Notes: generated by a model from the sequence alone, not told the origin. DNA of 16,225 nt from JAEZKC01 sp046538945 (GCA_046538945.1 JBKHHW010000069.1:1-16225), one strand, 5' to 3'; positions 7,496 through 15,834 are shown, counted from the first letter of the stretch. Made by a program: numbers and translations.

Positions 7496-8332
7496 ATGGA
7501 AGCTGCGATTCCTTCTGTATACGACTACACTGATTACCGCATGTACCTGCGGGATGCTTACAGCTACCGCAAAGAAACGAACCGCAGCTTTTCCCAGCGC
7601 TACATCGCCATGCGGGTGGGAGCATCCTCCTCCGGCTGGTTTTCAGACATCGTGAACAGCAGAATCAATCTGACCCGGACACATCTGGTGAATCTGTGCA
7701 AGGTGTTTGATCTGTCTCAGCGGGAAAGTGACTTTTTCGAGTTGCTTGTGAACTACTGTCAGGCAGCTTCGTTTGAAGACAAAAACAAATCTTTTCAAAA
7801 GATGCTCACCATAAAGGATGTTAATAAATACCTGGTCAACAGAGAGCAGTTCGAGTATTTTAACTGCTGGTATTACACGGCCATACGGGAATTGCTCTTC
7901 ACTTATAATTTTAAGGATGATTACCGCTCTCTTGCACGTATGCTCGATCCGCCAATCAAGCCCTCGGAAGCTAAAAAGGCTATCAATGTCCTCAAATCTC
8001 TCGGTCTCATCCAAGTGAACTGCCAAGGGTACTACAAACCGTTGGAAAAGACCCTGCTTAAAGATGCGGCGTTCAAGTCGGTCCATTGGGGTAACTTCAT
8101 CTCATCCATGATCGAGCTGGGAAAGGAATCTGTTGAACGACACAAGGCCTCCCAGAGGGACCTTTCTGCCGTGACAATCGGACTTTCACCGGAGAAATTC
8201 GAAATAGCACGGAATGAAATCGCCGAACTGCGCAAAAGACTTCTGGCTCTTTCCGAGCAGGATGACAACCACGAAGTAGTTTACCAGTGTAACGTCCAGC
8301 TGTTCCCGGTAACAAAAAGAAGAAAGGGTTAA
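7496..8332 (+). CDS. TIGR02147/DUF4423 family protein, probable transcriptional regulator
   Basis: 278 residues. The N-terminus IPSVYDYTDYRMYLRDAY is typical of the TIGR02147 family, first described as a paralogous set in Fibrobacter succinogenes. Residues 31-86 (SFSQRYIAMRVG, GWFSDIVNSRINLT, LVNLCKVFDLSQRE) read as a Cro/XRE-like helix-turn-helix. Residues 156-182 (PSEAKKAINVLKSLGLIQ) look like a winged helix, and the C-terminal third is helical. No enzymatic motif or membrane segment is visible, so it is likely cytoplasmic. Its target is unknown; the lipoprotein gene begins 2 nt after its stop, so control of its own cassette is a fair inference. ATGs at 7493 and 7496 follow GGAG (7485-7488) by 4 and 7 nt. 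An earlier ATG at 7448 would add 16 residues unlike the family and overlaps the promoter candidate. Confidence 0.85.
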   Translation: MEAAIPSVYDYTDYRMYLRDAYSYRKETNRSFSQRYIAMRVGASSSGWFSDIVNSRINLTRTHLVNLCKVFDLSQRESDFFELLVNYCQAASFEDKNKSFQKMLTIKDVNKYLVNREQFEYFNCWYYTAIRELLFTYNFKDDYRSLARMLDPPIKPSEAKKAINVLKSLGLIQVNCQGYYKPLEKTLLKDAAFKSVHWGNFISSMIELGKESVERHKASQRDLSAVTIGLSPEKFEIARNEIAELRKRLLALSEQDDNHEVVYQCNVQLFPVTKRRKG

Positions 8333-8334
8333 AA

Positions 8335-10503
8335 ATGGGACATCCCGAAAAGCTGCTCAGGCCCTTTCTACTTCTGTTCGTGACCGCTATGCTCATTGTC
8401 CTGGTGCATTGCAGTGCTCAGATTTCCGGTACTGAGGTGACCAACGAGCGCTCGATCGTATATTTGCCCGGGGGCAAAGAGCCTGCAGCTTATGCCCAGG
8501 TATCGGTTGTGCCTACAGATCATATTCCTGAAGCTTCCGTGGAAAATGAGAAAATACTTGAGGTAATCACCGATGGTCAGGGAAGTTATTCGGTTACCGG
8601 GCTGCAGGAGGGATACTACAATATTCTGGCCAGAAAAGATCAGTATGCTTTCTTCGAGGATTCTGTTTATCTGGCTGAATCGGAAGTGGCAAGAAAAGAC
8701 ACATTGGATATTGCTGGTGCAATCACCGGCAGAGTCGTTCTCCAGCCCAACCACGACCCCAGGAGTGTACTGGTTCAGGTGATTGGGACTTCTGTTCTTT
8801 ACGAGAGAGTGGATTCCAGAGGGTATTTCACCCTTTCCGGTCTGGCCCAAGGTGAGTACCAGGCGCTGTTTGTAACTACACTTGACAATTATACTCCCAC
8901 TCCCGAAAAACTACGCATAAGGTCGGGGGTGAGTGATACCCTGACCGAACCGATAGAAATGATTTACACGGGTATCCCCGTAGTGGAGAACATTAAAGCT
9001 GTATATGATCCGGTTTCAAAACTGGTGAGAGTCTCCTGGGACAGTGTCCAGTATAGTCAGTTTGATTCTTATCTGGTTTATAGAGAAAACATGGGTGAGC
9101 AGAATCAGAATTTGGATACGATAGCCAGAATTTCCGGTACGGAATTCTGTGATTCTCTCAAGGATACTGAAATCACCGATTCACTGCATCTCAGATATCG
9201 TGTGGCGGTCAGCAGCACATCTCTCAAAAGAGGTGAAATGTATGCATTTTCGGATGTGAAATTTCTGGTTTCCGATCAACCAATCACTCTCTTTTCTTCG
9301 GAAAACAGAAGATTTGAGGTTAACAGACCCTGCACTCTCAAAATAGAGCACGATGCATCTTTTGGAGAAAATGAAAAGTACTTCTGGTCTTTTGGTGAGG
9401 ACAGCGCCTTTTTCCAATCTTCGGGCCCGGAGACAACGATTGTAGTCAACGCGCCGGGAGACACCGTCATTGATGATTTTCCGGTACAAGCGAAAGTGGT
9501 GACCGCGAGTGGTTTTGAATTCACCGATTCACTAAAACTTCAGTCCAGGCTGGTATGGGAGAGGGTTTCGCGGATCTTCTCAAGTGGCATAGTCGGGTTC
9601 CGCTCTGTTGCAACGGAGAGTCAAATATTTGTTTTCTGTCAGAGCGAAAGCGCATCCGGGAACTCCAGGTGGTCGGTTTGGAGTTCCGCGGACTGCAGAT
9701 CGTGGGAATGCGTAACGGATTCTCTTCCGTTTGATTTGACTTGTGATCCATTGGAGTTTGACGGCAAACTCTGGGCTCTTCAAAGAGATGAATCGAAATC
9801 TCACGCCGTTATCTGGCAATCGGAAAACGGCTCCGTTTGGAATTCTTCGGATGTACAGGAGATACCTAATGGCGATTTCAGCAGCGATTATGATGTCTGG
9901 TCGGTAATTGGTGATCGGATTGTTCTTTTGAACTATTATCCCCTCTGTCTTCAGAGGGGTACCTGCAGAAATGAAATTCCCGGTCATTGCTGGGAAAGCC
10001 AAAACGGAACTGTGTGGCAGAAAACTGATATACCTGCTTCTGTTTTCCCGGACAGACTGGATAATCCCAACAGGAATTTCGCCGCCTGTACATTCAGTGG
10101 CAAACTCGTAGTGGCCGGCGCGTGGCGGTCTCTGTATCTGACCTATCCGGTTTCCGCCGCATACTCTGTGCGGGTGTGGAATGACTTCCAATCTTATCCG
10201 GAAACGATATTATTTCCATCACCATTATATCAGAATGACATATCCTACTATAATCCCCGAATCGCGGAATACAACGGCAGACTGTACTTGTCAGCTCAGA
10301 TCAATATGGAAAATTCCGTATCGCCTGATGCGAATACCTCTTATCTGTGGGTATTAAGGGAAGATAATAGCTGGTTTATGTGTTCTGACGTTTTTCCGGC
10401 AATCAGCAGTTCCGAAATGAAAGGTGACTATCACGCATTGGTTGTATTCAAAAATGATCTCTGTTCTATCAGTAATTCTGGTGTATGGAAAATTGTGAAG
10501 TAA
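8335..10503 (+). CDS. Large lipoprotein with carboxypeptidase-regulatory-like repeats and Asp-box beta-propeller
   Basis: 722 residues, function unknown. A basic start, a hydrophobic stretch (10-25) and Leu-Val-His-Cys26 suggest a lipoprotein signal, although His before the cysteine is unusual. The following SAQISGTEVTNE resembles the start of many Fibrobacterota lipoproteins. Two beta-sandwich repeats of the carboxypeptidase-regulatory type follow (about 40-118, DGQGSYSVTGLQEGYYNILA; and 122-205, DSRGYFTLSGLAQGEYQALF). Next come an FN3-like module (213-310, VRVSWDSVQYSQFDSYLVYR) and an Ig/PKD-like stretch (315-405). The last 300 residues read as a beta-propeller with sialidase-type Asp-box-like turns: SADCRSW (451-457), SENGSVW (496-502), SQNGTVW (555-561). 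AGAAAGGG at 8321-8328 provides the ribosome site. It probably sits in the outer membrane and binds glycans or proteins; no catalytic residues were identified. Confidence 0.8.
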   Translation: MGHPEKLLRPFLLLFVTAMLIVLVHCSAQISGTEVTNERSIVYLPGGKEPAAYAQVSVVPTDHIPEASVENEKILEVITDGQGSYSVTGLQEGYYNILARKDQYAFFEDSVYLAESEVARKDTLDIAGAITGRVVLQPNHDPRSVLVQVIGTSVLYERVDSRGYFTLSGLAQGEYQALFVTTLDNYTPTPEKLRIRSGVSDTLTEPIEMIYTGIPVVENIKAVYDPVSKLVRVSWDSVQYSQFDSYLVYRENMGEQNQNLDTIARISGTEFCDSLKDTEITDSLHLRYRVAVSSTSLKRGEMYAFSDVKFLVSDQPITLFSSENRRFEVNRPCTLKIEHDASFGENEKYFWSFGEDSAFFQSSGPETTIVVNAPGDTVIDDFPVQAKVVTASGFEFTDSLKLQSRLVWERVSRIFSSGIVGFRSVATESQIFVFCQSESASGNSRWSVWSSADCRSWECVTDSLPFDLTCDPLEFDGKLWALQRDESKSHAVIWQSENGSVWNSSDVQEIPNGDFSSDYDVWSVIGDRIVLLNYYPLCLQRGTCRNEIPGHCWESQNGTVWQKTDIPASVFPDRLDNPNRNFAACTFSGKLVVAGAWRSLYLTYPVSAAYSVRVWNDFQSYPETILFPSPLYQNDISYYNPRIAEYNGRLYLSAQINMENSVSPDANTSYLWVLREDNSWFMCSDVFPAISSSEMKGDYHALVVFKNDLCSISNSGVWKIVK

Positions 10504-10567
10504 TTGAGCGAGGTACAGACTTATGTTTACAAAAGAAAGCTGGTTTTGTATTCCAAAAATCAAAAAA

Positions 10568-10572
10568 AGGAG
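10568..10572 (+). promoter_or_regulatory. Strong ribosome binding site deciding the start of the T9SS-type gene
   Basis: AGGAG lies 5 nt before the ATG at 10578, in the A-rich run at 10562-10576. The open frame extends 31 codons further upstream with no signal peptide, so this site fixes the start at 10578, where a clean signal sequence begins. Confidence 0.85.
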
Positions 10573-10577
10573 AAACC

Positions 10578-12737
10578 ATGAAAAGGCTGCCGGGGTTGGT
10601 GCTTACATTCTGTTTAGTATTGTATGCGACATTGTTTTCACAGTCTTATACATACGGTTTAGTACAGGAGATCAGTTACAATTATGATCACGAACGTAGT
10701 ACATACGTGTACGATACTGTATACGTGTCAAGGCAACTATCTCAAACCAAACTCAATTCAGTATCTCTGGAAGTTGAACCGCGAGGCTCGTATTTGGATG
10801 TTACGGAAAACGCGGTTATCTCTCCTTCTCTGTCTTCGGACGGATCGTCTCAACCGCCTTTTTATATAAAAGGATCGATTTGTCTTCCTGAGGGATCATC
10901 CATTGTCTCCTTTTCTGTTTCGAGTGATACAAATCTCTACTCGGCAAAGGTCCTTCCTGAATTCCCCCGCGACTACGAGGTGGATACCACATTGGGTGAT
11001 GATCTGGCCAGTCTGAAACGGTTGAACAATCATGGAAACCGTTATCAGTTACGGTTGAATTCAGTAGAGCCCGGAAGAGAATATAAAATACAGTTGAGAT
11101 ATCTGGTGCCAAACAGAGGTAAAGCAGCACCGTCATATTCTCTGAGCATACTGAACCACAGTTTTGACAATCCCGGATTTTTCGAACTGAAATATTCCGC
11201 AGCTTCGAAAACTGTTCCCTATAAACTGGAAATCGCGGAGAAGTCTTATCCTTTCACTGATGGTATGGCTATTCAGGTACCTTATCAGCAGTATTTTGAA
11301 ATTAAATCGACCGATTCAGCCGATTCAAAGATGCACACAACGATATTTGAGGACGGGCCATGGGCAGGCAAATATTTGATCTTCAATACATCAGTTCCGG
11401 ATACAGTGATTGCTTCAATGAGCAAGTCCATAGAGACGGTGTTTTTATGGAGGTGGAACAGACCCAGCTCTTTTGTCATAAAAGACAGACACTCTGACTA
11501 CAGCTTCATAACCGGTTACGGAAGACAGGCCGTCTCACAAGCCTCATCCATAAGGGAGATGGTACAGTATCTTACGCAGACTGGAAACAAAACCGGCATG
11601 GTACACAGCATACAGTACAAGGAACCGGAGGTGTTCCCCCTCTGTGACAACAAGGGATCCGCTTTCGCCAAACTTGACGGGTATCTGAGTCAGTTCACAG
11701 AAGATTATTTCCAGAACAGCGGATATTTCGAATACGATACAAGACCCGATGACCCGATTCCCACCGGGCCGGTCGATTCGTCGAAAGCCGAGTTCAAGAG
11801 AAGCCTAAAGCTGGTTCACGGCCTCTATTCAAATGGCAATGGGATTCTAAAACACCTGGTTATCGTGTGCGCCGGACCTGTCCAGATATCCCGTGATATG
11901 ATTACGATCGAAGAGATCGATACTCTGGTCGGTGACTTGACGGTTGATTGCGAGAATGCGGTATGGAGGGATGTGAGTTTCAATCTGGTGAAAACCATTT
12001 CTCTGGAATCTGATCTTGTCCGGATGGGTAATTTCAGCTTTCCTGAATTCAGACCCAGCTCCATGATTCTTCAGGTGGGAAGCGAAACCAAGGATTATTC
12101 ATTCCCCATAGCACCTGATCAGGCCTCCTTTTCTATAGTCGCCAAATCGGAAGGCGCCTGGAATCCGGAGATGACGTGGATGGGTTTCAACAGTTCGGGC
12201 GATCCGGTAGGAACAGTAAAAACAGATGCTTCTCATTTCGGGGTGGAGGGCGATACCGGCCTGGTCAAAATCTGGGCCTCCAGCGCAGATCGACTGAGCG
12301 AAACGGAGGAAACTGAAATAGGCCTGAAATACGGGGTGATCTCAGAATCATCCAGTTTGCGGATTTTCTCAAGCTTCAAAGGATATGATTCCACCACTTC
12401 AGCCTATGCATCAGCCTCTCCGGTATACTGGGAGAAGACAACCGGAAGTTCTGCTTCCGACCTATCCTCCAAAGCTCGCATCACTAAATTCAAATGCACT
12501 TTTCTCAATGGACTGCTCAGAATTTCGCTCCCTGGTGATGAGAAGGTTCAGAGAATCAGGATCTTTTCTCTTGCTGGAAGACTTCTTGCGGATTTCGATC
12601 CGGCCGACTACAGAACAGTGGAGGGATATGTGATACCCAGAAGCTGTCTGAAGGGTATCGCGGGCAACGGCATGGTGGTAGTGAGGGTAGTGGGCGAGAA
12701 ATGGGTCAGAAGTCAGAATGTGGTGCTGGGTAGGTGA
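10578..12737 (+). CDS. Secreted protein with VIT/VWA-like regions and T9SS-type C-terminal sorting domain
   Basis: 719 residues, function unknown. A type I signal peptide (MKRLPGLVLTFCLVLYATLF, probable cut after Ser23) starts it. Residues 98-192 resemble a VIT domain (YQLRLNSVEPG, YKIQLRYLVP). Residues 270-470 have the strand-helix rhythm of a von Willebrand A fold (ETVFLWRWNRPSSF; LKHLVIVCAGP), but the metal-site DxSxS motif is replaced by WNRPSS. The last 87 residues (633-719: NGLLRISLPG, RIRIFSLAGRLLADF, GMVVVRVVG, QNVVLG) match the pattern of type IX secretion A-type sorting domains, so the protein is probably exported across the outer membrane and attached to the surface or released. 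It lies 74 nt after the lipoprotein gene on the same strand and probably shares its transcript. The VIT and VWA calls rest on pattern only. Confidence 0.8.
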   Translation: MKRLPGLVLTFCLVLYATLFSQSYTYGLVQEISYNYDHERSTYVYDTVYVSRQLSQTKLNSVSLEVEPRGSYLDVTENAVISPSLSSDGSSQPPFYIKGSICLPEGSSIVSFSVSSDTNLYSAKVLPEFPRDYEVDTTLGDDLASLKRLNNHGNRYQLRLNSVEPGREYKIQLRYLVPNRGKAAPSYSLSILNHSFDNPGFFELKYSAASKTVPYKLEIAEKSYPFTDGMAIQVPYQQYFEIKSTDSADSKMHTTIFEDGPWAGKYLIFNTSVPDTVIASMSKSIETVFLWRWNRPSSFVIKDRHSDYSFITGYGRQAVSQASSIREMVQYLTQTGNKTGMVHSIQYKEPEVFPLCDNKGSAFAKLDGYLSQFTEDYFQNSGYFEYDTRPDDPIPTGPVDSSKAEFKRSLKLVHGLYSNGNGILKHLVIVCAGPVQISRDMITIEEIDTLVGDLTVDCENAVWRDVSFNLVKTISLESDLVRMGNFSFPEFRPSSMILQVGSETKDYSFPIAPDQASFSIVAKSEGAWNPEMTWMGFNSSGDPVGTVKTDASHFGVEGDTGLVKIWASSADRLSETEETEIGLKYGVISESSSLRIFSSFKGYDSTTSAYASASPVYWEKTTGSSASDLSSKARITKFKCTFLNGLLRISLPGDEKVQRIRIFSLAGRLLADFDPADYRTVEGYVIPRSCLKGIAGNGMVVVRVVGEKWVRSQNVVLGR

Positions 12738-12801
12738 TTTTGAGATAAACCCGAGAGGTAGATCACTACTTCCGAACTCGATTACCAATCCGTGCCTACA
12801 A

Positions 12802-12838
12802 AAAAGAGGATGCGTTCCATGCGAACGCATCCTCTTTT
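12802..12838. terminator. Bidirectional intrinsic terminator
   Basis: A perfect 16-bp stem (5' arm 12802-12817, 3' arm 12823-12838) closes a 5-nt loop CATGC. It lies between two convergent units, 65 nt after the plus-strand stop at 12737 and 23 nt after the minus-strand stop at 12861. The stem ends in A/T pairs, giving a four-base T-run on the plus strand and a six-base T-run on the minus strand, so it should stop both, more strongly the glycogen transcript. Confidence 0.92.
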
Positions 12839-12860
12839 AAACTGAATATCCGCAGCTGTC

Positions 12861-14333
12861 TCAGCTCTGGAAATCGTGATCGATAATCTCCATGCCTCTT
12901 CTGCAGATCTCCTTTGCGTAGTCGGTCCATATGCCCTGACCCCAGTAGCGGTAGCAGCTGGTCTGGGATACCAGCAGGTAGTAGAGTGCATTTCTGAAGC
13001 GGTGTTCATCCTTTGATACTCCCGACTTGAGCACCTTTTCATTGAATTTGGCACTGAGCTGGTCGATGGGGTCGAGAACGTCCTGATATCCTTTCACCCA
13101 TGAGATGTCATTGGTCCAGCTGCCGCCATCCATGTGGAAACTGCCGTCCTCTTTTTTCAGCTCCTCGACCACTTTGGACAGCTTGTCGGGGCCGTCACCG
13201 GGCTGCATACGGTCCCAGATCCGCTTCTGGAGTATCGGCTGCAGTGCAGGGAAATCATTCTCCTTTATTCCCATCGCTTCAAGATGCTCCAGATATTCCG
13301 TCACGTTCATGAGCGGTGTGTCCGATCCGCTTGCCTGCCGAACGACTTCCATATATTTGCCGGGAAACTCGTTCATCATCACTCCGCCGTTTTCCCCATC
13401 CGCTATCTGGGTCACCAGAGGAGGAATCGATTTTCCGTCCAAATCCCAACGGGATAGGGAAGTGGCTTCATAATAGGGCTGCATCTGGGCTACCAGCTTG
13501 GTGTCGCTTCCCTGTGTTTTGACTATGGCGATGATACTCGCTTCCTCGCCTTTTGAGCTTCTGCACACCAGCCGGTGAGGGATATGTTTTCTCTCGGGGC
13601 CATGCCCGTTTTCTGGATTTTCAACCGTGTGCTCCTGCACCAGAACCCAGGTGAAACCGCACTCCCTGAGAGTTTTCACGAATTCGTAAGCTGTGTCGGG
13701 ATGATTCGGGAGCGCCATCTCCGAGGGAGAAAATCCGCGTACCCGTCTGAGTGCATCCATACCGAAAATGGAGGCGAAGTAGCTCTGCCACGCTTTTACA
13801 TGAAGCTTGTAGTCCTGAACGGGTGTGGAGGGAGCAACCGCATGTGCCCAGGGACATCCAAGCCAGTCGATAGTGTGAGACATACCGGGGTCATTGGTGA
13901 CTCTTACCAGATAATCAAACACATCATTGAGCCCCATTTTCCTCAATCCGTAGAAGAGCGCCCCTGAGTATTCAAGCATCACCCTGGGCTCTTTTCCCTC
14001 GCTTATGAGCTGGGGGATGAATTCACCCATGCGCTTGTAGCACCAGTGGAACACAGGTGCATTGTGATTATCACCTATGCCCTGGTTTTCCATCATGTAC
14101 TGAAGGTTGCTTATCAGATCCGCGGAGTGCAGATCGGCGCCACCAGCAGGGATGAGCGGCTGGTGCATATGCAGTGCAACTGCCGCTGCGCTCTTGATTC
14201 GGTCAAAGGGGATTTTACTATTCTGTATCATCACCGGCTTGCCGGCACCATCCTTGACCGCTTTCTCCACCTGATCGAACGAGGTGATGTTGGGAAGTCC
14301 TCCGATAGTTTCTGGCATATTCTGAGAAGTCAT
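12861..14333 (-). CDS. Glycoside hydrolase family 57 protein
   Basis: 490 residues. GH57 enzymes act on alpha-glucans (amylases, 4-alpha-glucanotransferases, branching enzymes). Evidence here is the early motif ALHMHQP (53-59), WLGCPWAHAVAPSTP (157-171), GFSPSEMALP (200-209), where Glu205 sits where GH57 members carry their nucleophile, and TQIADGENGG (308-317), where Asp312 is a candidate acid/base. About 45 extra residues precede the first motif. The GFSPSEMALP variant differs from the GFWLPE form of characterised amylases, so it belongs to a separate subfamily whose exact reaction I cannot state. The ATG at 14333 is preceded by AAAGGAG (14339-14345) at 5 nt. It lies 24 nt downstream of glgA, so both are probably one operon; branching or trimming of glycogen is the likely job. 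No signal peptide: cytoplasmic. Confidence 0.9.
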   Translation of the reverse strand: MTSQNMPETIGGLPNITSFDQVEKAVKDGAGKPVMIQNSKIPFDRIKSAAAVALHMHQPLIPAGGADLHSADLISNLQYMMENQGIGDNHNAPVFHWCYKRMGEFIPQLISEGKEPRVMLEYSGALFYGLRKMGLNDVFDYLVRVTNDPGMSHTIDWLGCPWAHAVAPSTPVQDYKLHVKAWQSYFASIFGMDALRRVRGFSPSEMALPNHPDTAYEFVKTLRECGFTWVLVQEHTVENPENGHGPERKHIPHRLVCRSSKGEEASIIAIVKTQGSDTKLVAQMQPYYEATSLSRWDLDGKSIPPLVTQIADGENGGVMMNEFPGKYMEVVRQASGSDTPLMNVTEYLEHLEAMGIKENDFPALQPILQKRIWDRMQPGDGPDKLSKVVEELKKEDGSFHMDGGSWTNDISWVKGYQDVLDPIDQLSAKFNEKVLKSGVSKDEHRFRNALYYLLVSQTSCYRYWGQGIWTDYAKEICRRGMEIIDHDFQS

Positions 14334-14357
14334 CAGTACTCCTTTCGGCCTTAGCCC

Positions 14358-15830
14358 CTACTTGTGTCGGATATATTCATAGATGTTTGAATAATGCATT
14401 CCGGGATCGTTCCAGGAGTAGTCGCTTTTCATGCCGTTGATCATGAGTTGACGGAAATCCTGGGGGTAATCGTAAAATAGCCCGATAGCTCTGTTTAAAG
14501 CAGATTCTATGCCGAAGTTGTCGTAACTATCGAATGTGAAGCCATTGCGCCTTGAAAGATCCTCGTGTGAATGATCCTTGTCGAACACCGTATCCGTAAG
14601 CCCCCCTACCGAACGCACCACCGGAACCGTACCGTAGCGAAGGGCAATGATCTGAGTGAGGCCGCAGGGTTCGAAGGCGCTGGGTACGATCATCATATCG
14701 GAACCGGCGTAGATAAGATGAGACAGCTCCTCGTTGAAGCCCAGCTCTATGTGGCAGTCCACACTCTGCCCCAGCTCGTCGCGCAATCGGGCAAACTGGC
14801 TGAAGATGGCGTGGTTGGAGCAGGAACCCAGCAGTACGAACTGCGCACCTCTGCCCAGAGCATGGTGGGCGGCATGGTAGATGAGGTTGAGACCTTTCTG
14901 ATCATCGAGCCTTCCCACATAGGAAACGATCGGCTTTTCACTCTTGTACAACCAGAGCCGGTCGCGCAGCGCATCTTTATTGTGGTACTTGTTTTCTATG
15001 GTATCGGCGCAATAGTGGGAGGGGATGAACCGGTCGAGTTCGGGGTTCCAGGTATTGTAGTCCACTCCGTTGAGGACTCCTCCGAATTTGCCCTGGTGTA
15101 CGTGAAGAGTATGCCCCAGTCCATGGCTCTGTTCTGAAAACCGGGCCTCCCAGGCGTGATTGGGTGAGACGGTGGTAATGAAATTGGAATAGACGATTCC
15201 GCCTTTCATGCAGTTGAGCACTGAATGATTGTTGTCGTCTCTGAGTTGCTCCGCCCTGTAGTAGTGCTCCGGTCTGCCCAGCCCGGTCGCGGCCAGGATG
15301 TCAGAGCCGAATATTCCCTGATGCTTGAAATTGTGAATGGTGTAGCACACTCTCTGGGACCACAGACCGTTATGCTGGTAGACTTCCGCAAGCATCACAG
15401 GCAAAAGTCCGGTCTGCCAGTCATGACAGTGGATCACCTCGGGCCGCTTTCCGCTCTTGAGCATGAATTCCAGCGCGGCTTTGCAGAAAAAAGCATACCG
15501 CATCACGTCATCATGGCAGCCGTAGAAGGTATTGCGGTTGAAAAACTTGTCATCCGAATGTGGTTCGATGAAGTAGCACTTGCGGTCATGGACCAGTCCG
15601 AACCATACCGTGCAGTGAACCGCCCCGCCGTGCCAGGGGACCCAGAGATCTTCGTAGCAGGGGGTAAATCCCCAGATCTGATCGTGGCGCATACAGTCGT
15701 ATTTGGGCAGGATGATTTCCACTTCGTTTCCCCGGATGGCAAGTTCCCAGGACAGGCCGAACACCACATCGGCCAGACCTCCCACTTTGGCAACCGGTGC
15801 GCATTCAGAAGCTACTTGGATGATATACAT
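14358..15830 (-). CDS. glgA: Glycogen synthase, GT5 family
   Basis: 490 residues, close to bacterial GlgA (about 480). It extends alpha-1,4-glucan chains from a nucleotide-glucose donor, usually ADP-glucose in bacteria. The N-terminal donor loop is AKVGGLADV (14-22; KVGGL instead of the E. coli KTGGL). Other landmarks are HCHDWQTGLLP (134-144), YTIHNFKHQG (163-172), NGVDYNTWNP (254-263), YVGRLDDQKG (304-313, with Arg307 and Lys312 placed to bind phosphate) and the glycosyltransferase-B C-terminal loop SAFEPCGLTQ (384-393) followed by VRSVGGLTDTV. The ATG at 15830 has a perfect GGAGGT (15835-15840) 4 nt upstream. It is first in a two-gene minus-strand unit with the GH57 gene. The donor (ADP- or UDP-glucose) cannot be told from sequence alone, and no glgC is present in the window. 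Confidence 0.95.
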   Translation of the reverse strand: MYIIQVASECAPVAKVGGLADVVFGLSWELAIRGNEVEIILPKYDCMRHDQIWGFTPCYEDLWVPWHGGAVHCTVWFGLVHDRKCYFIEPHSDDKFFNRNTFYGCHDDVMRYAFFCKAALEFMLKSGKRPEVIHCHDWQTGLLPVMLAEVYQHNGLWSQRVCYTIHNFKHQGIFGSDILAATGLGRPEHYYRAEQLRDDNNHSVLNCMKGGIVYSNFITTVSPNHAWEARFSEQSHGLGHTLHVHQGKFGGVLNGVDYNTWNPELDRFIPSHYCADTIENKYHNKDALRDRLWLYKSEKPIVSYVGRLDDQKGLNLIYHAAHHALGRGAQFVLLGSCSNHAIFSQFARLRDELGQSVDCHIELGFNEELSHLIYAGSDMMIVPSAFEPCGLTQIIALRYGTVPVVRSVGGLTDTVFDKDHSHEDLSRRNGFTFDSYDNFGIESALNRAIGLFYDYPQDFRQLMINGMKSDYSWNDPGMHYSNIYEYIRHK

Positions 15831-15834
15831 ACGG

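Noticed and set aside
9580..10191. 203-codon minus-strand open frame opposite the lipoprotein gene
   Set aside because: The plus-strand gene has a signal sequence and domain repeats; the antisense frame has nothing recognisable.
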